Source: Sipunculus nudus
Lineage: Eukaryota > Annelida > Sipuncula > Golfingiida > Sipunculidae
NCBI GenBank assembly: GCA_026874595.1
Contig: CM049317.1
Span: 18,433,882 to 18,497,881 of the forward strand
Reading direction: 5' to 3'
DNA: 64,000 bases
Within the stretch, counting starts at the first letter, position 1, and each line of letters begins with the position of its first letter. Made by a program: the position numbers and the translations under genes. This document shows, piece after piece, positions 11,009 through 26,276 of the stretch. Under the pieces are notes generated by a model. The model was not told the DNA's origin, searched no databases, and saw only the letters and a program-made list of their open reading frames with translations.

Positions 11009-14000
11009 TTTGTTTTAAACAAGTGCTTCCCGATTCAGGGATAACCTTTAAATTCTATCAGGATGTACCAAACTTACATTAACAAGCTATTTAATCCATG
11101 CCGCCCGTTCCTTTTATTTCCGTAATGCTGCCCGTGCTTTAGATGAAATACTTTAGTAATGTACTTTAATTTTTATACTGATAAATTTTACCAAAGGCAG
11201 TTATAATGTTTATTGTTTAAGCGGGCAAGAACCTTTCATACTAATACAGTGCTGGACCATATATTACATATCATTCGACATGTGATATGTCGGATCACAT
11301 ATCAAATATATATATACTGTTTTGTGGTGTAATGGTCGTCTATTTGCTATTGTTCAACACTAGGCCCTTCTTCTTGCTTTCTTTACAGATGGATCTTTCC
11401 TTGTAAATTCTAAAATTTATGACGCTTTCTTGTTTTTGTGCTGTCTATGAGTGATTCGTTTAATCTTTGCATAAGACATTTCCTTAACGTCTCCAGGTCT
11501 TTACTTTCATTGTTTTCCTGCCTTGTGTTTTCTATGTGTATGTGTTTCATATTTTCCAAACCCGACCAATTTAAGTACTCATACAACATATGCTTTAGGA
11601 ATTTTCAATTGTTTACTTTTGTTTTTTTGTTTTTAAATGTATAATTCAGTTATATAAATATATAATTAAAAATTATATTAATAATAATATTAAATATAAT
11701 ATTTAATATATAATTAAGGACCGACATACAACCCCTCCCCCATACTTTCAGGCTACCTGCCCATTACCTAAAATCGATTTCAGATTACCACCGGGGGTAG
11801 CTTGAACCTACCTTCAGGTTAAACCCCCACCCCCCGCTTCTGTTCAGATTACCCCCCTAGCTGATAAAGCTGATATGATTACTTTTTGCGTAAATAGGAG
11901 CTCACCGCTCCTGATATATTTATTAACAACATCCTCAGCTGGCTGGGGATATAGTGGACAGCTCCGTCGGGCCGTACATGTGTCTCTCTGTCCGTAACCA
12001 CTTCATAACACGTATTATCTCAAAAACGTTTCTCACATCCCATTTTAATTAATTTGGCAGGTGTATCTTATGGATCTTCTAACTTGATCAGGTTTTGGTC
12101 ACACTAACTAGATTTTTATACTTTTTCAGATTTTTTAACGTCCGTTATAAGACGGATCTACCATTTTTTTAATGTACAAACCCAATGTCTGACCTTAACG
12201 ACCTCACTAAACCATCCGGGAACTAAGCTGCAGTATGCTTGTCAGTTGTCGCATTTCGTGATCACAATAGATAACATTTAAATTATGGATGTGACTTTTA
12301 TATCAGTTAATGTGCAAGACTGCATGATTCATTTATAGTTGGTGTATTTATAATCTGACCGGAGAGAAAATGTTTTGTACCTTTTGTACTGCAGGGACAA
12401 TGACAATTTAATAATAACAATCATCATCCTTAATGTTTTACAACTGTTATTATTATAAATAGTAGTAGTAGTAGTAGTAGTAGTAGTAGCAGTAGTCGTT
12501 GTTTTTGTTGTTAGGTTACTTAAGTTAATGTTTAAGATAAGTATCTAAATAATCATAAGTACACATTTTTTTTGTGTGGGGGGGGGGGTAAGCTGAAAGG
12601 GGAGTAATTTGAAATCGCTACACCTGTTCTGGCACAGGACCAAGAATCAGACTAACGAAAGAGGGTGTTTAAAATTTGGAGCTGGATGCACAATGTGATG
12701 CCGCACTTTCATTGGTCTGATTTCATTTCTTTGCCTTGAGACAACCCTGGTGCTTGAACGCAGAGAATCCTGCTTTAGGAGAGTACCTCCATCTAATTTT
12801 CTTCAATTATATGTCGACAGACCTTTTATCCATAACTGTGCAAGTGTCATACGTGACCAAATTACAGTGGAAACTGCCCTTTATCTGAATATCAGCTTGT
12901 CTCCTGTCGGCATCGAATTTCTGATTGCACTCAAATAAGCTCCAGGAACAGTACGGCAATTACATGACGAATATGTAATATATATCACTAATATATGACG
13001 GCATTAGATATCTTTGTGTCTTTTTAGATCATTGAAATCCATTGTCCTCCTTTCACCCTTACCATAAGAGTCTTGCGTTTTTGGCCAAGCAAATTAATTT
13101 GATCAGAACAAATGTGTGTGATTTACCTGTTATTACTCACAATGAATACAAGCATCCTACATGCACTTGTTTGTGACAGCGAGATATCCCTTCCGCTAGA
13201 GGTCGCTTCTACTCAAAACTAAGCTCTTCCTGATGGACATTGTAGGACGCCCAGGTATACTTGCCTGAACTGTCATACTTTAAAATCAAAATTTCAACAT
13301 GGAATCATGGAAACACTTTCTATTACATTTGGCATGCGTATGCTTGTAAGATATTACTTATAACGTTAAGTACTTAGACAAAAACACTCATGTTTATCTT
13401 ATTTTCCTTGAAACAATTCTTATCCAACATCTGCCCTCTTCACTACATCCATACCCATATCTCTCAGTGTACCGCCATAGTTATGAGAAACGTTAACCTC
13501 TTGATTTTTTTTATTCACATATAAGGTGGTGGACCGTCCCTGCCCTTTACTTTCTCTGTATTTCCCGTCTCTCCCATTTGAAGATTTCTGCATTGCACTC
13601 AGCCGTAATAAATATAACCTTGAGCCTGCAGAGACGGAGATTTTGACCTAATAATCCGGAAAGCCGGAAAAAGAGTAAACTAAGCTTAATACCGATAAGC
13701 AGCACTGGATTTGCGTCTGACATCGTTTTCTATATACATTTTCTTTTTGTCAGGTCCGGCGCTGGATGAGGTCTGTGAGCCCGGTGGCCTCCTAGCGGCA
13801 GAATGGAACATTCCAATGATCAGTTATGCGTGCGCATCACAATGGCTTTCAAATACGAGACGCTACCCGACGTTTGCCCGGACCTTAGCTCCGTATACCA
13901 ACCTTTCCGGCTTCATAGTCAAGATTATGCAGCATTTCTCTTGGACTAAGGCAGCTGTTCTTTATAGTTCGTCACATTCCTGGCATATCACCTCTGACGC

Positions 14001-17000
14001 AATCATAGTAAGTTTCATGTCACGTGACCATGCTTACCGTGTCAGAGGAGAACATTCTTTTATACTGTATATAGTCTGACTGGCAACTCATGTACATTAC
14101 CTATGCTTAAAGTTTCGGAAGGCAAAATTATATAATATCAATTTTGACGGATCTTTTATGTTATTGATAGGTCAAAGGTTGATTTAATGTGTACAATGAA
14201 ATCGTTTACATTAACTACCTAAAATGAACAAGAAATTACACTCGTTCGATGTTAACTTGATCCTTCTCAAATCGTTAAAAAAATTGCAAACATATTAATA
14301 ATTCATACATAAAAAACATTCTCTGTGTAGATTTATCATTAGTGAGATCGCGAAAAGCGAACCCTTGCGAAACACTGAAAAGTGGATATCACGAAAATGA
14401 TACTTCGTGAATATGAAGCCGACCTTAGTGTTTAACAATGTACTGCTCCAGGACAATTGTACATATTCTGGTATCTGTGAATATACGTAGTGTGATGGTA
14501 CAAGAAAATTATATGCTTTCCTAAACCGGTTGATGCAATATAGATTTTAACATGTTTTTTATGTACATAAATTTAACTTGAAAATTCTTTATTCCAATTT
14601 CCATGTTGGAGACAAAGATTACCTCTAGGATTTAGATTAATATATAATAACCCCTACATCCAGTTTTTTTTACTGGAATGTTAACTTCCAAAATATGATT
14701 TTATACTATTTGAAATATTTATAAAAAAGGGCACTTTTTTATTTTCATAAACAAAATGGCGCCAATTAAATATAAGCAAAAGTATATGTTTCATAGTATT
14801 ATATAAATTGAATAATATTGTTTAATATTAAAAAATCTAGCAGTTATATTAAAGTTCCCAAATTTTAAATATATTATAGAGAACACTTATAGTATCCTGA
14901 ATTGGTCTTGTTAATTGGTCCCATTCCAACAACGTGGTAAAATCAAGGAAAAGCTGTAAAACAGTAAGCACACCCCTTGTACAGTTTTCAAAAGGTAATT
15001 CTGCCTTTCAATACTTTCGAATGTGTATATTTTTTTCTGCTATTCAGGCCCTTTTTGCCGTTAATAATGCCCTATTAACTTTGATGAAAGATGCTTGCAC
15101 CTTAAGGCGATGCAAGTGTAGCCCAATTTAATGTATGTATGTAAGGTTTCATTTTGATAGAAGCGAAAGGTCGCTAAAGATACACTCACACATGCACACA
15201 CAAAAACACAAGCATGATCTCCCGAAAATATAACACTGCAGATTAATTTTGCATTTGTTACCTCTGGATCCAGGGATTTAAGGTGATCACCAAAGGGGAA
15301 GTGGTTCAACGGAGTTTTAACCTTTCGGATATCTATGTTGACGTAGTAACCCAACAGGAACTTATTTATAATAAATGTTCCATGTCACATTTGCTAAATT
15401 ATATTTGACACTAAAACTGTCATTGTCACGAGTAATATATTGGTTTTATTATTTGCTCCAGGATGCCGTCATTACCGGAAATAAAGGTGAAGGTCACCAA
15501 GTGGGTCAAATTGGGTTACTTCAACAAGCCCCAGTTCACCAGTAGTAAATATCACGTGTCGAACGCTACTTTCCACTTGTCAACTCGTATTCACCATGTA
15601 ACCAAGATGTAACGAATGCAGCATTAGAATTGTTCGTCGGGATTCTAATTGTGTAGATTGAGAGAATACGCGAATTAAAAATAAAACAACGAACTATTGT
15701 AAGGAAACACATTCAGAAATAATTAAACCTCTTTTAGAAAATATTGATCAAAAGAAACTTTACTATTCATTTACATACCAAAACTTGTTGAAAATGAATA
15801 TTATTTTATAATGCCATTTATTAAAACGTTAAGAAGACACATTTTGATTATCAGTATGTCAAACCAGATTGAGATATAAATTTTCTAATTATTTTCCATA
15901 AGATTCATTATCTTCATTATTCATAATAAGATTTACTCTCTTTAATCGTCTATAATAAGATTCACTAACTATTTTTCAATCGTAAGATGCCCTATCTAAG
16001 GGTGGCATCTGATAACTTATTATTATGTGCTAAAATATAGCAGGTAACATGACTCATTGTAAAACCATGAAAGTAATAACCCGACAATAGCTGCCAAAAT
16101 ACAATATGCCGACCATAAAACACATGTAAAGTGAAACCGAGAAATTTCAACGTCGTCTAAGCGGGGTTTAATATAAAGATATAAAAAGGGTTGGGACCGT
16201 GAAAAAGTGGTCGCTATTTTGAGGTGGTCGCTGAACAGAGGTGGTCGTTTGGCGAGGGTTCACTGTAACCGTTAAAAAGTGGTCATTTTTTTAAGTGGTC
16301 GCTAAATTGAAGTGATTGTTAGGCGAGGTTTAACTGTTTCATATTTGTATGATTTTATCCAATCCTGATGTAGCCAGCTTTACTTATAATATCGTCGGTC
16401 GTATGGTAAAGTCCTTTCTTTCTGCGCCGTATTTTACGACTGTGGTATGATTGCAGGAGGCCTTACAGTTAGCTGATATCGAGGTTGAGGGGGAGAATAT
16501 GTTCAAGCCGGGCCACGAGGAAGATAAATCCAACAGCTCACATGAGATGTACAAACAGAAGATATCCGAGCTGAAGGACAGACACAGAAGTAAGCTCCAG
16601 TATTAGATGTCTCTTGGAACATGCAGGATTTAAAGCCATGACAGTGCTTCATTTATCTTTGACATTGCTTGATCCGATTATTAATCATCCTGTTATAGGA
16701 TTTACAGCTTCCAGGGATGATGAGTTTTATTTCTTTATTCGTATTAGAGTAGAAAGAGATGTGATTGGATCCCCCTTTCTGAGTGCATAACCATATTTTT
16801 TTTCAAAATATTTTTCTCCTTTTTTTACCTGTCTTGCATTTTCTATTTGCACTATTCTCCGATTTGGATCTTTTAAAAAAGCTGATGTCCTGGCACAATA
16901 TTAGTCCTAAGTCATAGATTTGAAACTGATCTTTACTTATGACTTTTATTCCCTATATAGCTAGGTATTACATACATAACAGGTTCCATTATCGCTCAGT

Positions 17001-20000
17001 TTCCTCTCAAGGTGGGGGTGCTTACAGCGATCGTTTACATTGCGCTTGCTTTGTATTTCACGTGTTTTACCTTGGGTGGTTACGCTAAGTTCGCTTCCAT
17101 TTAACCACTACTTGATATAGCGCAGTTTGCTAGGTATCACCACCAGGAAAGTTCGCATCTGACCAGTACTGTTCCGGCTATTGAGAACGGGTCTCGGGGT
17201 CGTGAAATACTGGACTCTCATTGGTCAGAACATTCTTGGCCCTTTGCCGGCTTTCGGTCTCGATAAGCAGAAATCAGTGTCACATAAAGCAGTGGATAGG
17301 TGAAATAAGATATAGAACGACTACATCACATATAAGGATGTCCTCAAAAGCCGAAGATATATTGCGGATCATTTGAAACGCATTTGTGTAAAGGGGGGGG
17401 GGGGGTAATTTTATTTTCCAAAAGAATAATTAGGTTCTAATCATAGTCAACATAAATTATTTGTCCGACTGCAAACATTTTGTTTGGCGTGCCAGTGCGC
17501 TTTTTTAAATTAAGTCATGATTTTGAGACATTACTCATAGATTAATATTTAAGATTTATGATAAAAGTTAGACAAATGTGGTATATTTCTTGAAAGATGT
17601 ATTTGTGCATGTTGACTCATATTTTAACATTCACACATGACCAGGGTAATCCGGCAATATTTCAATTATTTCCCGGAATATGAATATATATATATATATA
17701 CATAAGAATTCAGGATATATATTAAAAAAGGGGTCTCAGCATCCTAAAACAAGTACTCAAGTGTGCCGTTAGGGCAAGATTTTAAACATAACTCGTAGAA
17801 GTAGAAATTAAATCGGCCACTCAAAATCTGAAGCTGATTTTCGGTAATAAGCGTATACTAAAGATGGGTCTTACCCAGGAGGACTAATGAAAAAAAACCT
17901 GAAATGGGGGTTACAAGACGCAAAAAATGGTCTGAAACTTTTGCGGCGGGTGAAGAAAGGGGAGGGGGTCCGGATCGCCTGGTCCCCTGCCCCCGTTCAG
18001 ATAGTAAACAGGTCCCAGCCCAAATGTCAAGTCATTGCCCCATCAATAAATTCCCCTTTCCACTCTCAGGATGAAATGTAGCGTAATATCGACCCTCTGA
18101 TATTACGACCAGATTACTGGCCTGCCAGAGTGTCTTTACATCTAGGTCTGGGGAACGTACTATAAGGCCTCATGAGGATGCAAATATTTTTGTTATTTTT
18201 GACAACGCTTCATGGCCTACAGGTACACCTTCAATCAACATAAACCAGACCAATCGTTAGCATTTTTGTGTACTTTCTAACAACAACAAACATGAGCGAG
18301 AAAAGTCCCTTTTAAGTCAGCATATAGGGAAACCCCTCGGCATGTTTGTTGAATTTATGACCGCATGAACACAATCATAGCTCGAATGGGTTACAGGACG
18401 CAGCCAACTTGCAGGCGATACTGCAAATGACTCGTTACCATAGAGACGTGGTATCAATTTGGGTTGTGTGTTCACATGTATTCTCTTGTGTGAAATAATC
18501 ATCCGTAGCATAATCTATGGATTATGGGTGGTTTTACCACAATATCAATGCAACATGATGGAAACCACTGGGATACATCCCTCGATATTGCTTGTATCAC
18601 GACTCAAGTAGGCTTACCACTACCAACCCAATTATCATTACCTACTGAGTCGGGTTGTCACGGTTATATGGAATACACTTCAAAATCTGATGTGTTATTA
18701 GTGAAGGAGCAAACCTGTTTCTTTGTAAGAGGATGACTTTGTAAATCAGGTCGAGTTAGACTCAAGGCGTGTCATAGCTACTTGGCATGCCCCAGATCTC
18801 CACTTGACTGTTGGCAAGCCAGCCACATCGAAAACCCTTAACCACATTTGTAATGCGCTAACTTCCCTTCTTGTTTTCAACTGGGCCATCTTAAGATCAA
18901 AAGGGTCTTGGAAGTATACTGAATCTAGAAATGGAATCTTTAATAAACTACTAAAGCGAAAACCCTCCATCAGGTGAAATTCACAGGTTTAATAATGTGA
19001 TAACTAAGCATTTACTAATCCATGATTGGGACAAATGATGATGCATACGTCTGCATTTTATTGTGTGAGTAATTGACATTGGAACAGCCAGTGATTAATT
19101 TCGATGCAATGAATTGATAGCACACGAATGAGATATTATGTAAAGGAGTCGAAAGAAATGTCATTCCAGAGTTGTTAAATGCTAAAAAATCAAAGTAATG
19201 GAAAATAAACCGCATCCAATGTATATAATATAGAAAATTTAATTATCAGTACCATATTTGATTACATAAAACCTTTTTATTACGTTCTTTGGATGGCACT
19301 GCTTTCATATTAGGCTGCAGTCAGAAAAGACAGTCTTAAGATCAGCCTGACCTAAGAATAACGAAATATCGCTGTATATTAATTAAACAAGCACACATGA
19401 TTTCACCCGTGCACATATAGCTGTCAATACTTTAAGGTATTATATACACTAATGAGACACTTCAGGAACAATGGAACAATGTTAAAAAAAAAGAATGTTA
19501 GATGCCATCCACACGTGCAGGCATCTTGGAATACCCAGGAGTGATGCTTGTCGATTTCATCTCTGCGCTCGACGTGCTTACCATATTGCATTATTGTGTG
19601 CTAATGCAAAATTGCCGGAACGATATAACTCGTAACAACCGGACCGTGACATCAGCTTATCATCTCGCGTCGTATCGCATGAGCTTTACTATATTTGGGT
19701 TATCATGTTAGTAGTCGTTAAAAGTAATTAATAAGCATGTGGTTAATAATATTGCTCCTTAATCAGCAATCAATATTCAGGTAGTACTTTAACATAAATG
19801 AAATCAATTTTCATTTCTCTACATTTCATTTTTTTTCATGTTACAAGAAAGTATACAACTTTTGCATTTTTGTTAGCCTTCTGCTGCTCACAAGTAATTT
19901 TTTTCCTGTTTTTCAGTTTTTATCCTGTGTACGAGCAGTGCTGATGTCAGAGAATTTCTAATAGGTGCTTATGAACTAGGAATGATGAATGGAGAGTATG

Positions 20001-23000
20001 CTTACGTCAGCGCTGACGTCACACTGGCGTCTCGTTTTGGTAGGAACACGTGGCACCAGTCAAGCGACAGAGATGATATAGCAGTAAAGGCGTTTGAAGG
20101 TACTAGTGCTTCCCTCTATACAACTCAGGGAAAAGACTTAAATGATGCGCATTCAGATATATTTTTTAGTTTCCTGAATTATGGATTTCCATGACGTTAA
20201 AAACTCAGCAAAATATAGTCAATAATTTTTAATTTATCTAGTGTCCCATGGGCCATGACGCTCAGCTGAATTCAAGGAAGGATGAACAATGAGCAAAATG
20301 ACTGCCAGAGTGCCTTAAATCATGAATGTTGTGATGAGTCCTTAGAAATGTCTTGTTTATGAGAAAACTCTCCAAGACAGATTGACATACCATATTTCAA
20401 ACCAATATCTTGAAACACTCCTGAGATATGAGAAATTTTTACCCAAAGCACATATACGGTTGGAGCCACAGGAAAATGATTGTAGGTGGCTCCACAAGTC
20501 TTCAGTACAAGATGGAGGATTTTAAGATCTATGGGTATGCACCAATTCAGGCCATTACGGCAAATCACTCCTGAGAAAGGGCATTTATTTATTCTACGAA
20601 AAACGGGAAAGTATGTGGCGCCACCTGTCGGGTTTACGAGAAAACTTTCCAAGATAGATGGGCATGCGAAATATCAGACCAATATCTTGAACCATTCCTG
20701 AGATATGAGCAATTTTCACCGAAAGCAAATATACCGATGGACGCCACGCAAAAAAAACGACTGCAGATGGCGCCACCCGTCTTCTTTACGAGATGTAGGT
20801 GTTGAGGATCTATGAACATGCACAATTTCAACCCATCACATCGAAGAACCACTAAGACGAACAGATGGCAAATGCACAGACGGACACTACGCAAAACGTT
20901 TTGTAGGTGGCGCCACCAGTCGCAATTATGAATTGGAGAGATCTAAGATATATGGACATGCAAACTTTCAGCACAATACATTGAGGTACTCCTGAGATAT
21001 TGGCTGTTATCTAACAGACACCTAGATTCCTACTGCACAGAAAGGATTGCTGATGGTGCCACCTGTCTTTGTTAGGCACAACAAGATAGGTGAAGGAACA
21101 ACTATGCTGGGTTTCGGAAAGATTGGTTCAAGGGTTTCAGAGAAGTTCTCTGGAAACTAACACAGAGTTTTTGTATCACATTTTCAGTTATTCTGGGGGG
21201 TACTTACGAGCCCAATAGCTCGGAGGATATGGGTAACAGAGACCGTATTTCAGATTTCCATAGAGATTTTTCATGGACCTCCTTTGATGTCAAGTTAGAT
21301 GATTCAAGGTCCAGAGGTCATGATTTGTGCCCTGTTAACAGATGACAGCTTCTTTGATTAGGTATCAAAAATAAAGAAAAAAATAGTAAAAATTAGAAAT
21401 ATACACATGGCGCCACCAGTTTGCAGGAACTGACGGAACACTCCATGATCAATATTCATGCAAAGAATCATGGTGATCAAGGCAGTTTTTATTCAGATAC
21501 TGAAGCTTTTGTATAAATTTATTTATTATTCTGAAGGGTTCCTTTAAGACCCACAGATCAGAGAAAATAGGTAACATAGACCTAATTTCATGTTTCCAGG
21601 GAGACTTTTAATGGACCTCCCTTAGTGTCAAGTAGAAGATTCCAGGTCCAGCAGTTTCCATTTGTGCCCTGTTGACAGATGACAGCTTCTTTGAAGTTAT
21701 CAAAAATAGAGTAAAGAAATTTGTAAAAATTAGAAAATAAAGATGGCGCCACCAGTTTGCAGGAACTAATGAAACACTGCATGATCAATATTCATGCAAA
21801 TAATCATGGTGATCAATGCATTAGTTGTCAAGATAGTGCAGCATTTGTATCAAATAATTTATTATTCTGGGGGGATGCTTCTGAGCCTTATAGCTCAGAG
21901 GATACGAGTAAGCGAGACTTAATTTCAGGTTTCCAAAAAGATTTTTCATTCATCTCCCTGGATATCAAGTTAGCAGATTCAAGGTGGAATAGTTACAATT
22001 TGTGCCTTGTTAATAGAAGAGCACTTCTTTGAAGGTCTCAAAAATAGAGAAAAAAGCGTAAAAATTTGACAAGTCCATGTGGCGCCACCAGTTTGCAGGA
22101 AAGAATGAAACACTCCATGATGAATATCCACGCAAAACTCATGGTGATCAATGCATTATTTGTCCAGATGGTGCAGCTTTTGTATCAAATTTTTAATTAT
22201 TCTGACGGGTATTTACGAGCCCCATAACTCGGAGGATATGGGTAACAGAGACCTTATTTCAGGTTTACAGAGACTTTTCATAGACATCCCTGAATATAAG
22301 GTTAAAAGATTCCATGCCCAGCGGTTACGATTGTGCCCTGTTGAAAGATGTCAGCTTCCCTGAAAGTATCAAAAATAAAGGAAACAAATCGTAAAAATTA
22401 GAAAAAGTACAGGTGGCGCCACTAGTTTGCAGAAACTGATGGAACAATCCATGATCAATATTCATGCAAAAAATCATGGTGATCAATGCAGTAGTTATTC
22501 AGATACTTGAGCTTTTGTATCATATCTTTGATTATTCTGGAGGGTAATAACGAGCTCCAAAGCTCAAAGAATATGGGTACCAGAGAGCTAATTTCAAGTC
22601 TTCAAAGAGATTTATCATGGACCTCTCCGGATGTCAAGTTTGAAGATTCCAGGTCCAGCGGTTACGATTTGTGCCCTGTTAACGTACGGCCGGGCGACCG
22701 GACAGACGACGGACAAAGGGTTATCGCTATAGCTCATACTCTCAGTCAGCTAAGCTAAAAACATTATGACCTATCTTTATCACAAAAGAAAATAAAAAGT
22801 TTACATGGATAGTATTTACCCTGAAAAGTCATGTATATATAATTATTTAAAGGGGCCTGTTCATTATCTGACGCCGATCTTACTGTACACAAGCTGTTCA
22901 TTTTGTTTATACCCAAAAGCTTGTAATATGAGGTGCGCCTGCCAAAATAATAAAAAAAAGTAACAAAAACAAATGGCGGTAGAGCAAGAGTTTTGCAACC

Positions 23001-26000
23001 GGCGTTTTGCACAAGTGACCTTTAAACCTTCGCACTTATGCAACGATCCCCTTAGGTTACATGTTTTATAACATGGGCGCAAACGCTGTGTCGAGAAACA
23101 TGCTCATAAAATAAGTCAAAAAGGCGTTATAAAATCTTTATCTGCAGGAATTACCAGTAGTTCAATAGTATGTATCAAGAGTAAGCCAGAAATCACACGA
23201 ACACACACACACACGGGAAAGAATATATTATTTATATTGTGAGGAATAAATTTGATTTATAGGAATAAATAATAATTATGTTTATAACTGCTAATACCTC
23301 ATGAGTTCTCGATTCCTAAACCTGAGGAATCGGTTAGAATCTTGGACTCGAGTGAACGAGTAATCCTTTATTCACTTGCATTAACTATTTCAGGGCTTTT
23401 AGACATGTCCGTCTGGATACCTTACGAATCGGAGAAATTCATAAACTTTTCGATGGAGGCAGAGAACAGGCTGCACATGCCGCCCTTTAACAAGCCGTTA
23501 AACGAGTCGGAGGAGGTTAGCATCTTATTATTATTAGTTGTAGTAGTCACCCCTTAAGCAATGATCACTTTACATTCGTTATATTCCACTCAACCACCGC
23601 TTTCAGTAGAACTGTTCCTTTTTTTACCGCCAAGGAGTCGGTAGGGGGCCAAGACTGTACGGATCAGTGATAGTGGAAATTTACAGGTTTCATGCCCGGC
23701 GGAAACATCACCGCTTGGTGGCAATACCGCGCTCTGATTTATTCTTTGCCGTTTGAAAATCCCTTGGGCCGATTATAGCTAACCCTTTTACTGAAAGGAG
23801 TGATTTAGTGGATAGAATTTATTAACGAATGTCAAGTGAACACTGGCTTTAGGAATTGCAGTATAAAGGTAAAATATCATTGAATATTAGATAACTATTA
23901 CCCAGATTTCTGCAGGGAAAATTCAATCTTTCCAAATGTCCATGCCAATATTATCTAGTTTCTAATACAAATAACAATTCCCTTTTTAAAGATTATTTCT
24001 GGTTTTAATTTCTTTATTAATATTTAACATGGATGATATTACACACACATCATACACACACAATATCACACATATATATAAATATATTTATATTTATATA
24101 ATATTGTTTGTTTATTACTTTTAGTTATAAAATATTATTCTTCATGATTCTGGGAACAAAAAAAGATGGTGGAACGGGGAAATAATTTTCTGTACCGTTG
24201 AGACACAAATGGAATGTCGCAAGCTAGCCTAGATATTTATAAAATGTGCCTGAATTCTTAACATAGTGTGTATGCAGGGGTAATTTGTCCAGTAGCACAG
24301 ACGAACAATTACAGAAGACATGATCTTCATTTGTAAAAATTAATTGATCCGCGAATATAGGAGTGGCTAATCCTTTGATCATTTTTTCTCTTTGTACGGT
24401 CTTATTGTGATATATACCAGATTCCTTTACATAGCTTCATTTTTAAAATTGTTCTTTATTAAATACATTTTTATAATATTATAATCAGTACATTCAGAGT
24501 ATACATTCTTTCTGTCTTAATCATATCTATTTTGGTCAGATGGATGTGCACGCGGTGTTGCTGTATGATGCCATCATGTTGTACGCGCATGCGCTAAACG
24601 ACAGTCTAGCAGACGGCCTCGAGTTGAACGAATCAAGTGTCATCGCCAAATATCTGCACGACAGAAATTTTACTGGTAAGCAATACAGAAGCATTAGCGG
24701 TATACCCGTGATTACAACGTGTGACGTCAGGATTTTAGTATTTTAGCAAAATGGCAGCTCGCCGCCAGCTCCCATGATCCTTTTCGAGAAATAATTAAGG
24801 GCACGCGGTCGACGTGAATGTTATCCTAGAAAACAGCGTCCTGGGCAGAGAGATTAGTTGAAAAAAGGGTAAGTGTGTCGGCAAAGTTTAATGTGGAATA
24901 ACGCTTTAGTGGACCGCGCCCAAATCCTAAACTTACAGTCAAATGTGTGGATCACTTGTCCCAAATGCGGCGTATTTTCCTTTGTTCTAACTGTACGTTC
25001 AAATCTGCTTGCATCACAGGGTCATGAAAAGTGAATGCAAGTGAAGTTTCATGGCGACTTTCCAAATATGGCAAAGACCTGGTGTGTAGCCAAAAAAAAT
25101 GACACGCGTGATCTTCGATCAAGGAGGCGGAGCATGTGGGACAAATAAGTTATAGCCAAATGAAATGTAATGCAAGCCATGAGATTTGCTTGGCTTGTGT
25201 CAATCATGGCAGGCTCGCCTAAACAGCTCACCTGCCATGTGACACAAGCCTCGCAAACCTGACGGCTTGCATACCATTTCATTGGGCTTTAACCAATACT
25301 TGTAAAACATTACAATCAAAAGGTCTCATAAAACGCATAGTGATATGTTGTGCCAGCACAGAATATTGACGAAAGAAATTTAAACCAAGCAGCAAGTGTT
25401 ATAAGAATTAAGGTTATAGTACTTTCGAAACACAATTCATATGGCGTCTCCCTATACATAACAGAAAACAAGCGGTAATACGTTCTCTGGACAGACTAGG
25501 GCTCAATAGGATGAGTACCAATATGCATATATAAACCTGGCGATTTTATAATCTGCTGCCGTCCTAGAGGATTCGGCATCAATTTACGATTTCACGTGTG
25601 ACGTGTCTAATGGGCTTGCAATGTGCTTACTTCCAAAGCCAGTGAACACGAAACAAAGCTAATTCCTCTCTGATCCGTTTCCTGAACCGACTGCACTGAG
25701 TCGACAGCGGCTGCACGGTGAGGAGGAGGTCCTCTTCACACAGTGGTGCTTAAATCCGCCGTGAGCAGAAGAGACTGGCAGAAGACTTGCTCTCAGCTTT
25801 ACAGGCTTAAAGAGCTGATGGCACCATATCATTAATGTGACGTTCTTTCCCGTTTCTTTTGCAAAAGAGATATCCATGCTCCTGTTGCAACTTTAACGTA
25901 TTTATTCAAAATGTTACTACAAATATAAGATCCAAAATTCGACGTAAGCAGGGAATTTAGGAGAGAGGTGCAGTCCCCCCCCCCTAAACATTTTAGCAAT

Positions 26001-26206
26001 TATTAAAACCGAATGCCACGTTTAATACACTTTTTACCGAATGCCAGCACTGAATTGTGCGTGTTGCGCGGTTCACTTCTATATGTAATTGCCGTGATGT
26101 TACAAACACGGTTGTAAGAATAAATGTTATCTATTATATATTTCGAATTCAGGTTTAAATGCTAACCTGAAATTTTCACCTGATCTTTCTTGGTTGAATG
26201 TTTTAA

Positions 26207-26276
<70 letters not shown>

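Larger units (their letters stand above)
6908..13753 (+). other. Intron 1 (6.8 kb)
   Basis: No coding signal recognised. Contents: repeat families R4 (7676-8155), hAT-like fragment (8817), foldback (9010-9110), SINE (9309) with an 80-bp tandem duplication, GACTCG-rich hAT-like element (10103-10616), AT microsatellite, a TAG triplet run (12462-12491), and a dispersed module near 12667. The remainder is AT-rich. Confidence 0.85.
20100..23393 (+). other. Intron 4 (3.3 kb)
   Basis: Mostly occupied by an inverted copy of the composite tandem-repeat element (20239-22760) and by an R5 repeat (22850-23195). No coding sequence. Confidence 0.85.

Noticed and set aside
15461-15487. Possible 26-bp micro-exon (CCAG|GATGCCGTCATTACCGG... 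before GTGAAG)
   Set aside because: Exon 2 joins exon 3 directly in phase 0 with family-like sequence; inserting 26 bp would break the frame.
20320-20894. Overlapping minus-strand frames sharing the residues [15 protein letters not shown]
   Set aside because: Same explanation: 140-bp tandem units of composite element copy 1.
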